Source: Chaenocephalus aceratus (taxonomy: Eukaryota > Chordata > Actinopteri > Perciformes > Channichthyidae). Taken from it: a stretch of DNA of 64,000 bases. Location: NCBI GenBank assembly GCA_023974075.1, contig CM043787.1, positions 31,777,718 through 31,841,717 on the forward strand, written 5' to 3'. Of the stretch, positions 12,690 to 24,343 are shown one piece after another. Made by a program: the position numbers and the translations under genes. The notes beneath the pieces were generated by a model that saw only the letters and a list, made by a program, of their open reading frames with translations, did not search any database and was not told the DNA's origin. Each line of letters starts with the position of its first letter. Within the stretch, counting starts at the first letter, position 1.

Positions 12690-14465
12690 ATACTGTAGAA
12701 GAGATTCTAATATTTTTGTAATTGGAAGGTTTTCAACGCACAGTAAAATCAATAAAGCAATATAAGCCATGTTTTTTGTTAAAGGAAAATAGAAGCATGC
12801 CCAATAGCAAATTCATGTTCTGTCTTATTATTAAAAAAACAAAACGATTGATGCTTCATTTTGTCTCCCGTCTTTCTGTTAATGTTAAATCCCCAATGCA
12901 TGCACACCACAGATCAGCCCCTCTCTCGGGTGCTTTGTTCAGAGCGGAGCATGTTGGGGGGTTGGGTGTAAAACACAGGGTGTGGCTTCACTGTTGTCAT
13001 GGCAACAGAGTGAACCCCCCCTCAACCAGCAGTCAGAATATGGTGTGGAGGAACTCAGTCTACATCCAATGACAGTGTATGTGCAGGCAGGCTGACCAAA
13101 ATATTACAAACATGTATGCAATCCTCTCCTCTGCCTTTGTGCTTGCACGTCACACTTATCCAAGCAAATCCTAACACCTGTAACAGCCCTGACATCCTGT
13201 ACCATTTCCTTTAGTGCCAGAGAGATAGGCTCTGTGGTTTCTCCGAGTTCAAACAAGCAGAGCCCATCAGTTATAGCAGCAATCCTGCTCTACAGCAACA
13301 TCTTCCTTAATAGGCTGCTGCTGTTATAAAACACAAGGTTACATGACATTATTGGGATTCGTAAAGACGAGTCAACGGGTTCTTCATGTGTGTGTGTCTC
13401 CGTGGATGCAATGAGCGCCTGACCTGCAGACAACCTCAACTAGGATGTTAGGAAACATATAGAACATAAAGCAGGAGGCTAGTAATACTACTAGAAAGTA
13501 GTCAAATTCACTAAATGTGAATACATTAAAAGCTGGGTCAAATCCCCACCCTTGTGCGATGCTATTAACTGCCCCATTATTCAGTCACCAGTTCAATACT
13601 ACAGTCAACATCGCTTCACTTTCCAAAGGTATTTGCATTTATAAGATATGGCAAAACACTTTCTTTAGACTCCAAGTTATTCAATGGCATCTGCACTAAT
13701 GAAAAAAAAAAAAACTAATGTCGAAAGAGCTAGATCAATACAGGGTTCACTTTAAATAAATGGAGTGTTATAAGAAATCAAATGGACCATGACTTGGTGG
13801 TCAGCTGTATAAGTTGCAAAACATTACCATCTGGTGGTGAAATGTAGCACTGCAATACACTGTTACTGGGTGAAAAGGGAAAATCCTTAATAATTCAATA
13901 AATGTAACACAACAGATGCCTTCACACCTGACAATACATGGTTTAATTAGTTAAAAAATGAGATGTATTTGCTGTAGCCTTTACAGTCACCAGATCTCAA
14001 CCCAATAGAATGAAAGATGTCTCCATACAATTGATACAAAAAAACACACATATATTAGAAAACGGGTGGTCTCACAAAAGAGATTCAATTAATATTTCAG
14101 AATGGCTAACCGAACAGGATTGAAGCGATGGCCTTGTAAGATCATCAATGTATCATCAGGAGAAGCACTCAATATAATGTGCAGCCAGAAGGAGAATAAT
14201 AGGTTATAGTTTGCTAAAAGGCCTTACCTTCTCATCTTTGGCTTTTTGTGGCTTTACAATCATCAGATGAATAAGGAATACGGACACACATTTAACAGCC
14301 TCTAAAGTTATAATTAATTAGATGTATGTCAGCTATATTATGTTTCATCATAGTCTCATGTAAAGAGGACATGGCTTATACGTCGCCTTGCAGCTGTGAA
14401 ACTTCCTTGTATGCTTCTTCAGAAGAGAACACATCATACATCAGATAACAAATACCTTGGCTTGT
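12690..14465. other. No gene recognised
   Basis: AT-rich sequence with only short chance frames. Apart from the X-box-like palindrome noted separately, nothing is supported. Confidence 0.4.
12993..13006. promoter_or_regulatory. RFX X-box-like palindrome
   Basis: GTTGTCATGGCAAC differs at one position from the palindromic X-box GTTGCCATGGCAAC bound by RFX factors. It lies in a locally GC-richer block (12,900-13,060) about 13 kb from the nearest recognised gene. Function is inferred from the motif alone, and one such match could occur by chance. Confidence 0.25.
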
Positions 14466-14469
14466 GGAC

Positions 14470-14985
14470 ACAATGATTCAGAAAGGCAGGGTGGGGTGGC
14501 ACGACAGGTCAACCCCCACGACTCCTGAGCATGGGAGTCGGGAAAACGACTTATGCATGCGCGGCCCCGGAACAACGGGTCTCAAGTCAGTGATAGGGAT
14601 TAAGGCCGGGGGCGCCCCCGTCGCGGAGGTCGTGCCAGCACCACCGGCTGGCCCAAATCCAAATGGGCCGCCGCATTCACCTGGTCCACAGAAACTCGCT
14701 CGGCCTTACCACCCAGGTCGACCACAAGTTTTTGTCCCCGTGCTCCAAAACACGGAAAGGTCCGTCGTAAGGAGGCCGCAGGGGACCCCTGTGCGCATCA
14801 TGCAGTATGAAAATGGTGCTCGGCCGAGCGGAGATCCGCGGGGACTCGGGACACTTGAGTACCATATTGGGCAGTGGGAATTGGAGCAAAAGCCTCGACG
14901 GTGTCCTGCAGGCAAACCCCTGTGCTGACGCCGCTGCAACAAATGTCTTGGATGGAACACCCTTGAACAAAGCCAGAAATGTCTG
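14470..14985 (-). mobile_element. Ty3/Gypsy pol C-terminal remnant
   Basis: On the minus strand, near 14,810-14,690, the sequence encodes ILHDAHRGPLRPPYDGPFRV. After a one-base shift it continues as VVDLGGKAERVSVDQV and then PPRRGRPRP with a stop near 14,600. This is the integrase C-terminal segment typical of fish Ty3/Gypsy pol. The sequence after the stop (CCGACTCCCATGCTCAGGAGTCG on the minus strand) contains a hairpin and may be LTR. Frameshifts and loss of the rest of pol make it a dead fragment. It abuts the DIRS recombinase at about 14,985-14,990. Confidence 0.65.
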
Positions 14986-14989
14986 CCGT

Positions 14990-15840
14990 CACAAAAATTC
15001 CAGTTGAAACCGCTGTCCTCCAATACACAAACACATAGCCTCACGCCGGATGTAGCCGATCACGAGTCGAATGAGCACGCAGACCCGAAGGTGCCTGCAA
15101 ACCCTGACTCGTATAGGCCAAAGCAATTGCCTCCACAATCCAGTGGGAGAGCCGTTGCTTAGTAACGGGCTTGCCCTTCTGAGGTTAGCCCAGGACACAA
15201 AGAGTTGGTCATTATGACGAAACTCTTTTGATCTGTCCATATAGGTGCGTAAAGAACGGACTGGACACAGCAAATCCGGCTGCTGTTCCCCGAAGGAACA
15301 CAGCGGCGGAGGAAATGCCTCAATGTCAATTGGGGTACATGACCAACCACCTTAGGTATAAAGGCAGGGTTGGGCTTCAACAACACTCTCGTTTGCCCTG
15401 GGGCGAACTGAGTGCATGAAGGATGTACAGATAGCGCATGAATGTCACTGACTCGCTTGGCGGATGCCAGGGCCAGTAAAGCACTGTCTTGAGTGACAAG
15501 TGCTTCATGTCAGCTTCTTCAAGGGGTTCAAATGGGGTTAGAGTGGGCCCATCTAAAACCACTGCCAAGTCCCATAAGGGCACCAGTGACCTGGAAACAG
15601 CGAGGAGCCTGCAAGCCCCTTTCATAAAACGGCAGACCAAAGGATGTTGGCTAGCCGTCTTTCCTCAACACCCATGGCATGCAGCAATAGCAGCCAGGTA
15701 CACTTTGATCGTAGAGAAAGCTCTGTGTTTATCAATCAAGTTCTGTAGAAATGATAAAATCACCCCGACAGGACATTGGAAAAGAGATGTGTCCTTTTGA
15801 AGGCACCACTCCTCAAACACCCTCCACTTACAGTCAGAGC
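14990..15840 (-). pseudogene. DIRS tyrosine recombinase (broken)
   Basis: Just downstream of the insertion the minus strand reads DCKWRVFEEWCLQKDTSLFQ, then ILSFLQNLIDKHRAFSTIKVY. This is the N-terminal core-binding part of a DIRS recombinase. Further on come LCPVRSLRTYMDRSKEFRH and, after a frame change, KGKPVTKQRLSHWIVEA followed by GLRAHSTRD. The latter holds the H-x-x-R of the tyrosine-recombinase box (HSTR). The catalytic tyrosine end is replaced by Gypsy sequence after about 14,990. Several frame changes separate the pieces. Confidence 0.75.
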
Positions 15841-18602
15841 AACACACTCTCACTCCCTAAGCGTCCAATAGCGACGTTTGGTCAGTGTCCGTGGCGTCCA
15901 ATTGTGACGCTCCTAGGCTCCTTCAGCGTCATAAAGGGACGCAAATAGCTTTCAACTGATTGCAATATATTCCCATCTGCGTCGGGATTTGACACTCATG
16001 GAAGCACGGCATTCGTTTATGCCGGCTGCCCTTAAAGGCAATGTGAGCGTCCATTCCCATTGGATAACGGAGAATTGTACACCCGGAAGTAAGTATTCCT
16101 CTTACTGTCGATTGATTTTACAGTGATATCTGCACTACTCATCGACTAAAAAACACCAGATTATCCTTGTTAATTACACAACATTGATTGGTTTAAATTG
16201 TGTGCAATGCTTTTGTATTTTTCCCCTTCGATTCGGAGAAACAAATATTTGTTCTGAGTAAAGGATGGCAGAAGACACTACACTACCCAGAATCCCCAGC
16301 TATCGTTTGGACTACACCATGTGCTCTGTTTGACAAACCCCGTTTTTTTTTCACCATTCATTCCGATGGCTATGTCACATGATCTTCAAATTTCTCCCTG
16401 CAGAAAAAGAAAACATGGCCGAACTTCGTTTATTCTAGGTGGAAAATGCCTATTTTAAAGTTAGTTTGGCCATTAAAATGCGTTTTGATGTCATTTGATG
16501 CGAGAAATATGAGTTGTTATTTCAGATTATGTGTGCAGTGGATGTACATGATCTTTAGTTTGCTAGTTATTACGAAGATTACTTCAGGAAATCGCGACGT
16601 TTTCATTGTTACCAAGGTGGTTACTAGGGACGCTGCTATCGATAATTTCTGTTATGTTGTGTAACTGTTTAATGGTGTTATCTTTATTGCTACCCCCCCT
16701 TCCCGTCAATGTATAGTGTTGGTCCACAGCCTAAACATATTAGTTTAACAAAATCCGCATGTAAAGATAGCCTACGTTATTTTCCCCTGTGCAATTCCAG
16801 TCTCACATCTCACAGCACATCGTCATTAACAAATACCGGAAACAGACCGAAAACATTTAAAAAAAATAATAATACTTTATTCCGAGTGTGCTTGCTTTTC
16901 TCTTTGAAAGTCATCACATAACGGCATTGTAATACACGGTTCGGCTGCATTACATATTACATATCTGCCGTAGTTCTGTATTTATAGAGCCCTGATGAGA
17001 AGACAAACATGAGGAACTGAAAACGTGACGTGGATCATAAATATATCAGCCATTAAACAACATCTTACATTTCTTTTCACACAATACGTCTCCTTGCAGT
17101 ATCAACACTAATTCGGCTCACTTTTATATTTGATCCAATTGGCTGTATTTACACCATAAAGGTGCACAGCTGATATAAAGGGACACCTGGTGGTTAAAGC
17201 ATGTTATTGAATTTAATTATTTTTATTATTAGATATTAATACGATCCCTATAAAGTATATTCATTACTCGTTATTCTCTACTAATAGTTAATTAAAGACT
17301 GTATGTAATGACTATTTTGCACATCCCTTTCAAGATTTCATGATTTCTAAGGTTTATTGACATATCATATAGGCCTACACAACTGTGGTGTAGTTCTGCA
17401 CTGAATGAAAAACAGGTTGCAGGTTCCTCAATAGTGCATTACAAGACATCTATCAATATTTGTGCATACCTCCAGCAATGTTAACTATGTTGAAGCACTT
17501 ATTTTAACTGATATTATACATAATGTATTATACTCTTATAAGATGTATGTAAATATTTCATCTCCGGCCTTGTCAGGTATTGAACAATCAATAAATAAAG
17601 AACACAGAATTGTTGAATATAAAACACAGAATTTGTGTGATTATACTAAATGATTTTCAAATAAACACAACTGCATATTTAACTGTTACACATGCTGATG
17701 TAACGCAAATGTTCCAACTTGGGATCAATAAAGTATATCTTATCTTAAGCTGATCGATGGCTACTGCCATATTTGCAAAATGTGCCTCTGAACCTTGACA
17801 AGTGCATGTTTCAGGCTTATCAATTAATGTAATGTAATGTTATCACAGGGGTCACACACATAAGACCAGCTGTTAAATAAAGCTCTTCTGACCTTAGCTG
17901 GCATGTGGGTATATATATTAATACTGCCCATAATGGGCACAAGCAATTTTCACCCATTTATTAATTATATGTTTTAAATGTGAGTGTTTCCTGTCCCCTA
18001 AACCTCCAGGGATGTACACAGTTTAATACTGGCAACTTCTTATTATGGGAAATACGAAAACGTCTTTTAAAACTACAACTCCCAGTAGAGACGTGCCATA
18101 GAGAACATGTTTTTGCGAAACAGAATAGCCAGCATGTGTAGTTCTGGGGACGGGGTGGGGGAGGGGGGACGCGGTGGACCCGTTCAAATCCAGTTTTGGA
18201 CAGTCTGCCGTGGTTCCATCCCATTTCAAGTGCTGTTCGAGAATCGGCTTAACCCTCGGAGCACACTCTCCAATCACAGAGCTTGAGGACTATCACGGGT
18301 TTGTCAAACAGAGCACATGGTGTAGTCCAAACGATAGCTGGGGATTCTGGGTAGTGTAGTGTCTTCTGCCATCCTTTACTCCTGGGAATGGACGCTCACA
18401 TTACCTTTAAGGGCAGCCGACATAAACGAATGCCGTGCTTCCATGAGCGTCAAATCCCGACGCAGATGGAAATACATTGCAATCAGTTGAAAGCTATTTG
18501 CGTCCCTTTATGACGCTGAAGGAGCCTAGGAGCGTCACAATTGGACGCCACGGACACTGACCAAACGTCGCTATTGGACGCTTAGGGAGTGAGAGTGTGT
18601 TG
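15841..18602. mobile_element. Long-inverted-repeat (foldback) element inserted in DIRS
   Basis: The termini are long inverted repeats. 15,841-about 16,341 pairs with 18,293-18,602 and begins CAACACACTCTCACTCCC on each side. The left arm holds about 190 extra bases (around 16,075-16,258) that the right arm lacks. Flanks are GTCAGAG on the left (15,834-15,840) and GTCATAG on the right (18,603-18,609), an imperfect 7-bp target duplication. Removing the element and one flank rejoins the DIRS recombinase frame (SFYD|CKWRVF), confirming an insertion. The interior (16.6-18.2 kb) encodes no recognisable transposase, so it is non-autonomous. The superfamily is unassigned. Confidence 0.8.
17714..17746 (+). 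repeat. LINE-type tail motif inside the foldback element
   Basis: GGGATCAATAAAGTATATCTTATCTTA resembles the 3' tail of a common fish LINE. No coding remnant lies upstream, so this is only a tail-like scrap. Confidence 0.3.
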
Positions 18603-19951
18603 GTCATAGAAAGACCTGGTGGAGGAAGCTCTCGCACTCTGAATAGTGTTTATCACCTTCTGAGGGAGTCCCACATGTATTCAGATTGTACCACTCACGG
18701 GCCAGGCCCATAGTGCCAAGCGCTCTGGGTGTGGGTGAAAGATCGCCCCCCCCCGCCTGAGACAGTATGTCCCTGCGTAGTGGGAGCTGCCATGGCTGCC
18801 CGCACAGCAGCTGATATATCTCCGCCAGCCAGTACATTGCGGGCCAGTGCGGAGCTATCAGGATAAGTGTGTGGCGTTGTTCCCTCACTCTGGCCAGAGT
18901 TGGGGGTATCAGAGCCAGGGGTGGGAACGCGTACAGAAGGCCCGGAGCCCAAACGTGCGCGAGCGCGTCCACGCCTAACTGTGCGTTTAAATCGCGCATT
19001 GAAAAGAACAGCTGACATTGAGCATTTTCTTTTGATGCGAACAGATCTACCGCGGCTCTGCCGTAACGCACCCACAGCTGACTCACAATCTTTGGATGTA
19101 GAGTCCGGTCTGCATATATGTGGTGCATTTTTCAGGTCGACTGATGTAAACCAGTCGTTTTGTAGCACGAGACGCAGCAGAGATGTGTGAGTGAGCATTC
19201 TGAATTTGTATCTTTTTAGATATTTGTTCAGAACCCTCAAATCTAGTATTGGCCGAATCCCGTTCACTCCCCGTTTGGGAATGAGGAAATACTTGAATAA
19301 AAGCTGCTCTGACTCTGCTCGGCGGGTACTATAGATATAGCCCTCTTTTCTAGAAGTGAGAGGAACTCTTTCTCTAGAATATGGGCTGACTCTCCTCGGG
19401 CTTGTGAATACAGAATGCCCGAGAAGCGAGGGGGGGTGACAGCGAATTGGAGTCTGTAGGCCCGTGTTACTGTCTTGAAAACCCAAGCAGATGTTGTGAG
19501 CATCTTCCACTGTATGCTCCTTCGAGCCAGCGGAGATGTCACGTCTCTTACCCTCTGAGTCTCTATTTGTTGTGTTATGGGGCCCTCTAGTGTCTGAACA
19601 CGGTGGTACCCCATTTCGACAATCCCCACCGACACTGCGCATGCGCGTGACGGTGGTGCCTTCACAACCCCAGCCGGCACTGCGCATGCGCGTGACGGTG
19701 GTGCCTTCACAGACCCGTCTATTATCCGCCTTTTGAGAGAGGCCGTAGCTGCTCTCAGAAGGGGAACAGTTGACTGACTGTTTATTGTTTTTATTGTTTT
19801 TCTTTTCATTTTTTTGAGCTGCGCCCTTGGCCTGAAGCCTGGATGCGTCAGCGGAAAATGGTTTATGTGAGAAAACAACAATATTGTGACATGTGTTTTT
19901 TGTGGACTTGAGGATGGCGTTGAGGCATCTCTCGAGGCAGCGGGAACACAT
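18603..19951 (-). pseudogene. DIRS reverse transcriptase/RNase H (internally deleted)
   Basis: The upstream part contains FKYFLIPKRGVNGIRPILDL and LQNDWFTSVDLKNA, the RT fingers and motif A region. Instead of the usual palm sequence, the next recognisable block is VSQLWVRYGRAAVDLFAS, then LAHVWAPGLLYAFPPLALIP, which lie downstream of RNase H. A large part of RT, including the catalytic YxDD box, is therefore missing. The final residues before the insertion read ARASSTRSFYD in the recombinase frame. A 45-bp tandem duplication at about 19,633-19,722 repeats GTTVTRMRS in the upstream spacer. Confidence 0.75.
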
Positions 19952-20009
19952 CTAGAGCTGGGGAACCGTGGACTTCCAGCTCTGTCACAGAGGGGAGAAG
20001 GGGGGGCTG

Positions 20010-21711
20010 TCAGGCCGCCCGCTTCTTCTTCCTCGACTGCTGGCTGAAATTCTGGGTTGGCTGCGCCTGGGCTGCAGCCGGAACCGGAGATTTTCTAGGC
20101 CAACTCGCCCTCGTCTCCTGCCTGGGCTGGGGACCCGGGGCGGGCTGCGACCTCTGCTGTTTTGGTACTTTGAACCGAGCAGGGTTCGAGGCAGCTTGGG
20201 CGAAGGACTGCCGCTGTGAAGGCAGCGGCTGGACCCTTCGAGGGAGACAGAGGTGGAGGGCCTCGTCCTCCTTCTTTTTCGACTCGCATCTCCTCTGCAT
20301 GGTGGCGAGAGCGGAGACGAAAATCCCCTCGGGAACGATGGGCATGTCTAGCACATCCTCCTTTTCCCGGTCTGGGAGGTTGGTGAGGTTGAGCCATCTA
20401 GCTCTTTCCTGCACCACCATGATCCCCATTGCCTTGCCCGTGGCCTGGACGGCGCAGCATTGAACACGAAGACAAATGTCTGTGATCGCGGCCATCTCGT
20501 CCAGAACGGCCGGTCCAGGATTGCTTGACAGATCCTCGCAGAGCTCTGCTTGGTATGCGGTGAGCAGCGAGGAAACGTTCAAAGCCCTGGCGGACAACGC
20601 TGCGGCTCTGTAGGACCGTTCAGTCATGGTCGACTGGAATCGGTCCGCCTTCGCTGGCAGCGTGGGGTTCCTTGCTTGGTGACGGGACCAGCCTCGGTAG
20701 GAGGTGGGCTGCCACCAGCGGTTCCATAGGTGGTATGCGGAGCAGGCCGAGCCTCTCCATACCGTCACAGTCTAGGGAGGAGGCACCCTGGATTGGGGCC
20801 TTGTTGCTAAAGGGCCGGTCTCTCCACGAGACCGACACCTCATCCAACATCTCCGGGAAGACCGGAAGGAGTTGCCTCTTTGTCCTCGTTGCTTGGGGGA
20901 AATGTTTCCCCTCGTAACGGGACCTGGAGGTCTCCTTGGCCATTTCGGGCCACGGGATGTCTAGTCTGGACGTGGCACGCTGACACACGGCCTGCAGGTC
21001 CGTGCTCAGACAGGGCGAAGCTGGTGTGCTATCGCCCGGGAGAGCAGCCATCGCTCCTGGCTTTGCAGCCTGAGCCGATGACACGAAGATATCGTCTTCT
21101 TGCTCATCCGAATCAGACAGGAGGAACTCAGAGGCACCCTCTTCGTCCTCCATATAATCCAATTCCAGGACATCCTCCGCGGGCGTAACCATGGTGAGGT
21201 CCAGCCGGGAGCCCCAGCTTGGTAAAGCGTGGGGCTCCGTTCTCGCGTCTCTTGCCGCCACCGGGTCCCAGCCTGACACGGCACGGGACTCCGGTTCCGC
21301 AGCTGCCGTTGTTGATGAGCCCCAGACCGACACAGTGCGGGGCTCAATCTCTGCGGCGGACGCCCCCGCGTCTTGATTGCCAGCCGGCAAATCAGTGGAC
21401 ATGAGGGGGTCCTGTCCCGACAAGCTAGCTTGGTGTGCTAACCGTCGGCGGAGGCTCTTTACGGTGAAGCGGGCACAATGCCCGCACGAGCCGGGGTTGT
21501 CAATAGCCTCCTGGGCGTGTTCCAGCCCGAGCAGACCTGGTGTGAGTCTGTGCCTGATATTTTCAACCCGCAGCCGCAGAGCCGAGCCTCCGAGTCCCTG
21601 ACTCCTCTGGTGTGAGGGAGAGAGGCGTCCATCTTGTTCGCCGCGTGGCGTGGAGAGGACCCGCTCGTAACAGGTATCCGGAGAAAAAAGGACGGTGTAG
21701 ATTTTTTTCAA
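20010..21711 (-). pseudogene. DIRS gag-like ORF (frameshifted)
   Basis: Two overlapping minus-strand frames (21,711-20,620 and 20,768-20,010) together make one gag-like protein, with the frame change at about 20,620-20,770. The N-terminal half is Pro/Ser-rich and acidic (LELDYMEDEEGASEFLLSDS). The middle has FPEMLDEVSVSWRDRPFSNK. The C-terminal half has ALNVSSLLTAYQAELCEDL and ends in a basic, Gln/Pro-rich tail (QQSRKKKRAA). This organisation is familiar from fish DIRS gag proteins. No zinc knuckle is visible. Confidence 0.6.
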
Positions 21712-22844
21712 AGAATATTAACTGGTGTGTTAATATTCTTTAATCTTTTCCTCCTCTGTGAGAGAAAAATAAAAAACGTCCTCGCTACCGTGGTGTCGGT
21801 AGTGAGGGAAAGCAAGCTAGCAACAGGTGTGTTGTTAGCTTGAAAAAATCAAAACCGTACCTTAATTTCCGAGGAAAGAAACGGCGAGGTCGATTGTAAT
21901 ACTAACTGGTGTGTTAGCATTAACAGTCTTCTTGCGAAGCAGAAGAGTAGCCGGCGAGCGCCCGTCGACCGAAAGTTAGCTTTGGGTTCAGTCTGTGGAC
22001 TGTTAAGCTAGCCCGGCTACCATCGAGATGTGCTCTGAAGCGAGAAGAGGTGTTTGAATGACGCATGCCACGTAGCGCAAGCTACTTATAGGGGGTGGAT
22101 TCCCTGACGCTGACGTCAAGATCACCAGCCAATCAGGATTGGCGTAATGAGATTGATGCTTCTGTTTGCTCCGCGATGAGGCGCATCCCATAGTGAGACA
22201 TCGAACGGAGTGTTATGAATGAGAACTCTGACAGCTTTACAAAAACATCGCGATCAGCCATGTTCATTGAGTCTTCGGAAACTTTTTTCGAAAACGTCAG
22301 GGTCACCAGTGTAGTGCCGATGAAAGGGAGTCGGAGGCGGTGTATTAAGAATGGACTTCCACACTTTATTATCCATTAATCTCTAAGAGGTTAGTACATG
22401 AACTGCTCTGCATGACAAGCTAGCAGGAATGACATCAAACCCTGGTACCCTCACTAACGGGACGGGTTGCAACCAGTTGCAACACAATAATATCAATGGT
22501 GAATTATGTATAATAACGTGTCACCACAACTACTCATTATGCGCATTTCAGAAGCATATATATTAGCCTATATGTTTTAAGTATATCTATAATAGATGCA
22601 TTAAAGTGTCAGCAAAACTGGCGAAGGTGAAGCAAACTTTTTTTTGGTATGCTGCAGGGTAGCTTACGAATACAAATAATACAAGTTTTAATCAAGTGTT
22701 CGTTGTATTTCATATCATTAATCAACATGTGCAAAGTAACTAACGGTATTAAATAAATGCAGTGGAGTAAAAAGTACACGATTTACTCCTGAATTGTAGT
22801 GGAGTAGCAAAACATGGAAATTGTAAAGTCCCTGAAAATCGTTA

Positions 22845-23233
22845 TTAAAGGTGGGGTAGGTAAGTTTCAGAAACCGGCTCGAGATACACTTTTTGTTATA
22901 TTCCATGGAATGCTCTTAACATCCCGATAGCAATGAATATCTTAAGTGCTTTGACAAAAAATCCATACAAAAATGTCATCTGTAGAAGCCGTAATACTGT
23001 AAAAAGTACATCCAATCCGTTTAGCCGGCCCGGCTAAATGGATTGGATGGCCTACCTGCCTGTCAGCCTTCCATCGGGGCACACACTTATCTCGTGCCCT
23101 CATTGGTCATGTGCGCGTTCGTGTGTGTTGGAGGAGGGGCTCTATAAGGAAATGGCAGATTTTCTCCGGTTGTGTATTTTCAAATTCTAGCGATCTCGAG
23201 CCGGTTTCTCAAACTTACCTACCCCACCTTTAA
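22845..23233. mobile_element. TTAA-flanked MITE (piggyBac/Kolobok-like)
   Basis: Inverted ends AGGTGGGGTAGGTAAGTTT...(left) and the complement at 23,190-23,229 (right) extend about 40 bp through CCGGCTCGAGAT. Both sides carry TTAA (22,845-22,848 and 23,230-23,233). A short palindrome, TTTAGCCGGCCCGGCTAAA, sits mid-element at 23,019-23,037. TTAA targets are used by piggyBac and Kolobok elements; with no transposase the assignment stays open. It sits inside an older repeat (AGTGGAGTAAAAAGTAC... / ...AAGTACAGTACTTAAGTAC). Confidence 0.75.
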
Positions 23234-23610
23234 GTACAGTACTTAAGTACATATACATAGTTAATTTACACCACTGACTGACATCACCTCAAACGTTAAC
23301 TAGCTAGCTAACTAACTAACTAACTAACAGCTAACTAAATAGCTAACTTAACAGCTAACGTTTACTAGCCATTGTTATCTGTGTTGGTTATTCTCGCGTC
23401 CAGGAGAGAAGCTTAAAAGGAGACTAAATGGAGTCTCTGAGAAGGTTCAAAATTGGTACTTTAATTAATAAAAAGCGTGGTAATGTTACAAACAGGATAT
23501 TGTCCGACAGAAAAGCAGCTGTGTCTCTGGCTCTGGCTAGCGGAGAAGAAAGAGCCGAGGCCGAACCCCTCAGGTCGGAGATGGGTCCGGCTGCAGACAG
23601 CAGCAAGGAG

Positions 23611-23658
23611 GCGGATCGTATAGGGGCGGATCGTATAGGGGCGGATCGTATAGGGGCG
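23611..23658. repeat. 15-bp tandem repeat, 3 copies
   Basis: Three exact copies of GCGGATCGTATAGGG plus GCG, starting inside the left arm of the inverted pair. The right arm (24,807-24,841) has a single copy, so the array expanded after the arms formed. Confidence 0.9.
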
Positions 23659-23799
23659 TTTCCTAACTTTTTTTTATCCAATAGAATAATGACACTCAGC
23701 AGAAATACATACTGTAGGTGGCAGTAATGCAATTTAAGGGATTCCAGTGGCTTTTATAAATCCTCGCAGAAGAATTCATTCGTTCTAGTGATGGGAATT

Positions 23800-23853
23800 C
23801 CGGCTCTTCTTGGTGAGCCGGATCATTTGGCTCGGCTCACCAAGAAGAGCCGG
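23800..23853. repeat. 21-bp perfect hairpin near hAT-like end
   Basis: The arms at 23,800-23,820 and 23,833-23,853 are perfect complements (CCGGCTCTTCTTGGTGAGCCG) around a 12-nt loop. They are preceded by TAGTGATGGGAATTC, which resembles the TAGTGATGGG start of some hAT elements. Confidence 0.75.
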
Positions 23854-24343
23854 CTCTTTCGGCTCCCAAAGGGCTCTTCAGTTTACCACATATTATACCT
23901 TTTAATCAAATCAATGTAGCCCTGTTTTGACTAATGATTATATGTGTACACATATCACTTACATTATTCAATACATCCTTTGTACTGAAGTATTCAAAAG
24001 TAAAAATTACATGTTTAATATAAATTATTTGCTTGCTTGTTTTATTATTAATTGTTTTCATTGCATTTACAGACCCGTGTAACTCTCTGATACCACCCAA
24101 TGAATCCATTGACTTGCTTGTAGAACCACGCTACACAAACAGATAGCAAAACCTATAAAAACTATTTAAAAAAAGGGGCTACTGTATCAACCTATATAAA
24201 GTATATAATATAGTTTTTCTCCCTGCAGGAGAGGGGAGCGTGCTTTGAGATCAGCTGCTAGGCTGCAGCGGGGAGAAGAGGGGGATAAGAGATCTCCGTC
24301 CTCCGTGTTTTATTCTTATAGAAGTAAGAAGAGAAGTAATGGG

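Larger units (their letters stand above)
14986..22240 (-). mobile_element. DIRS-like retrotransposon, interrupted
   Basis: Reading the minus strand from about 22.2 kb down there is a gag-like ORF (21,711-20,010), a reverse transcriptase/RNase H region (19,951-18,603), an inserted foreign element (18,602-15,841), and a tyrosine-recombinase region (15,840-14,990). This gag, RT/RH, YR order is diagnostic of DIRS-type elements, which carry a recombinase in place of an integrase. The whole is defective: gag is frameshifted, RT is internally deleted, and YR is interrupted and truncated. The outer 5' boundary is approximate; the TGAGACATCGAACGGAGTG block near 22,190-22,215 is probably terminal-repeat sequence. 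Confidence 0.75.

Noticed and set aside
14464..14928. 154-codon plus-strand frame
   Set aside because: It is the antisense shadow of the GC-rich Gypsy pol remnant, whose integrase motifs read on the minus strand.
19968..21604. Several plus-strand frames of 60-100 codons
   Set aside because: They are antisense to the DIRS gag region, lack family motifs, and owe their length to GC-rich composition.
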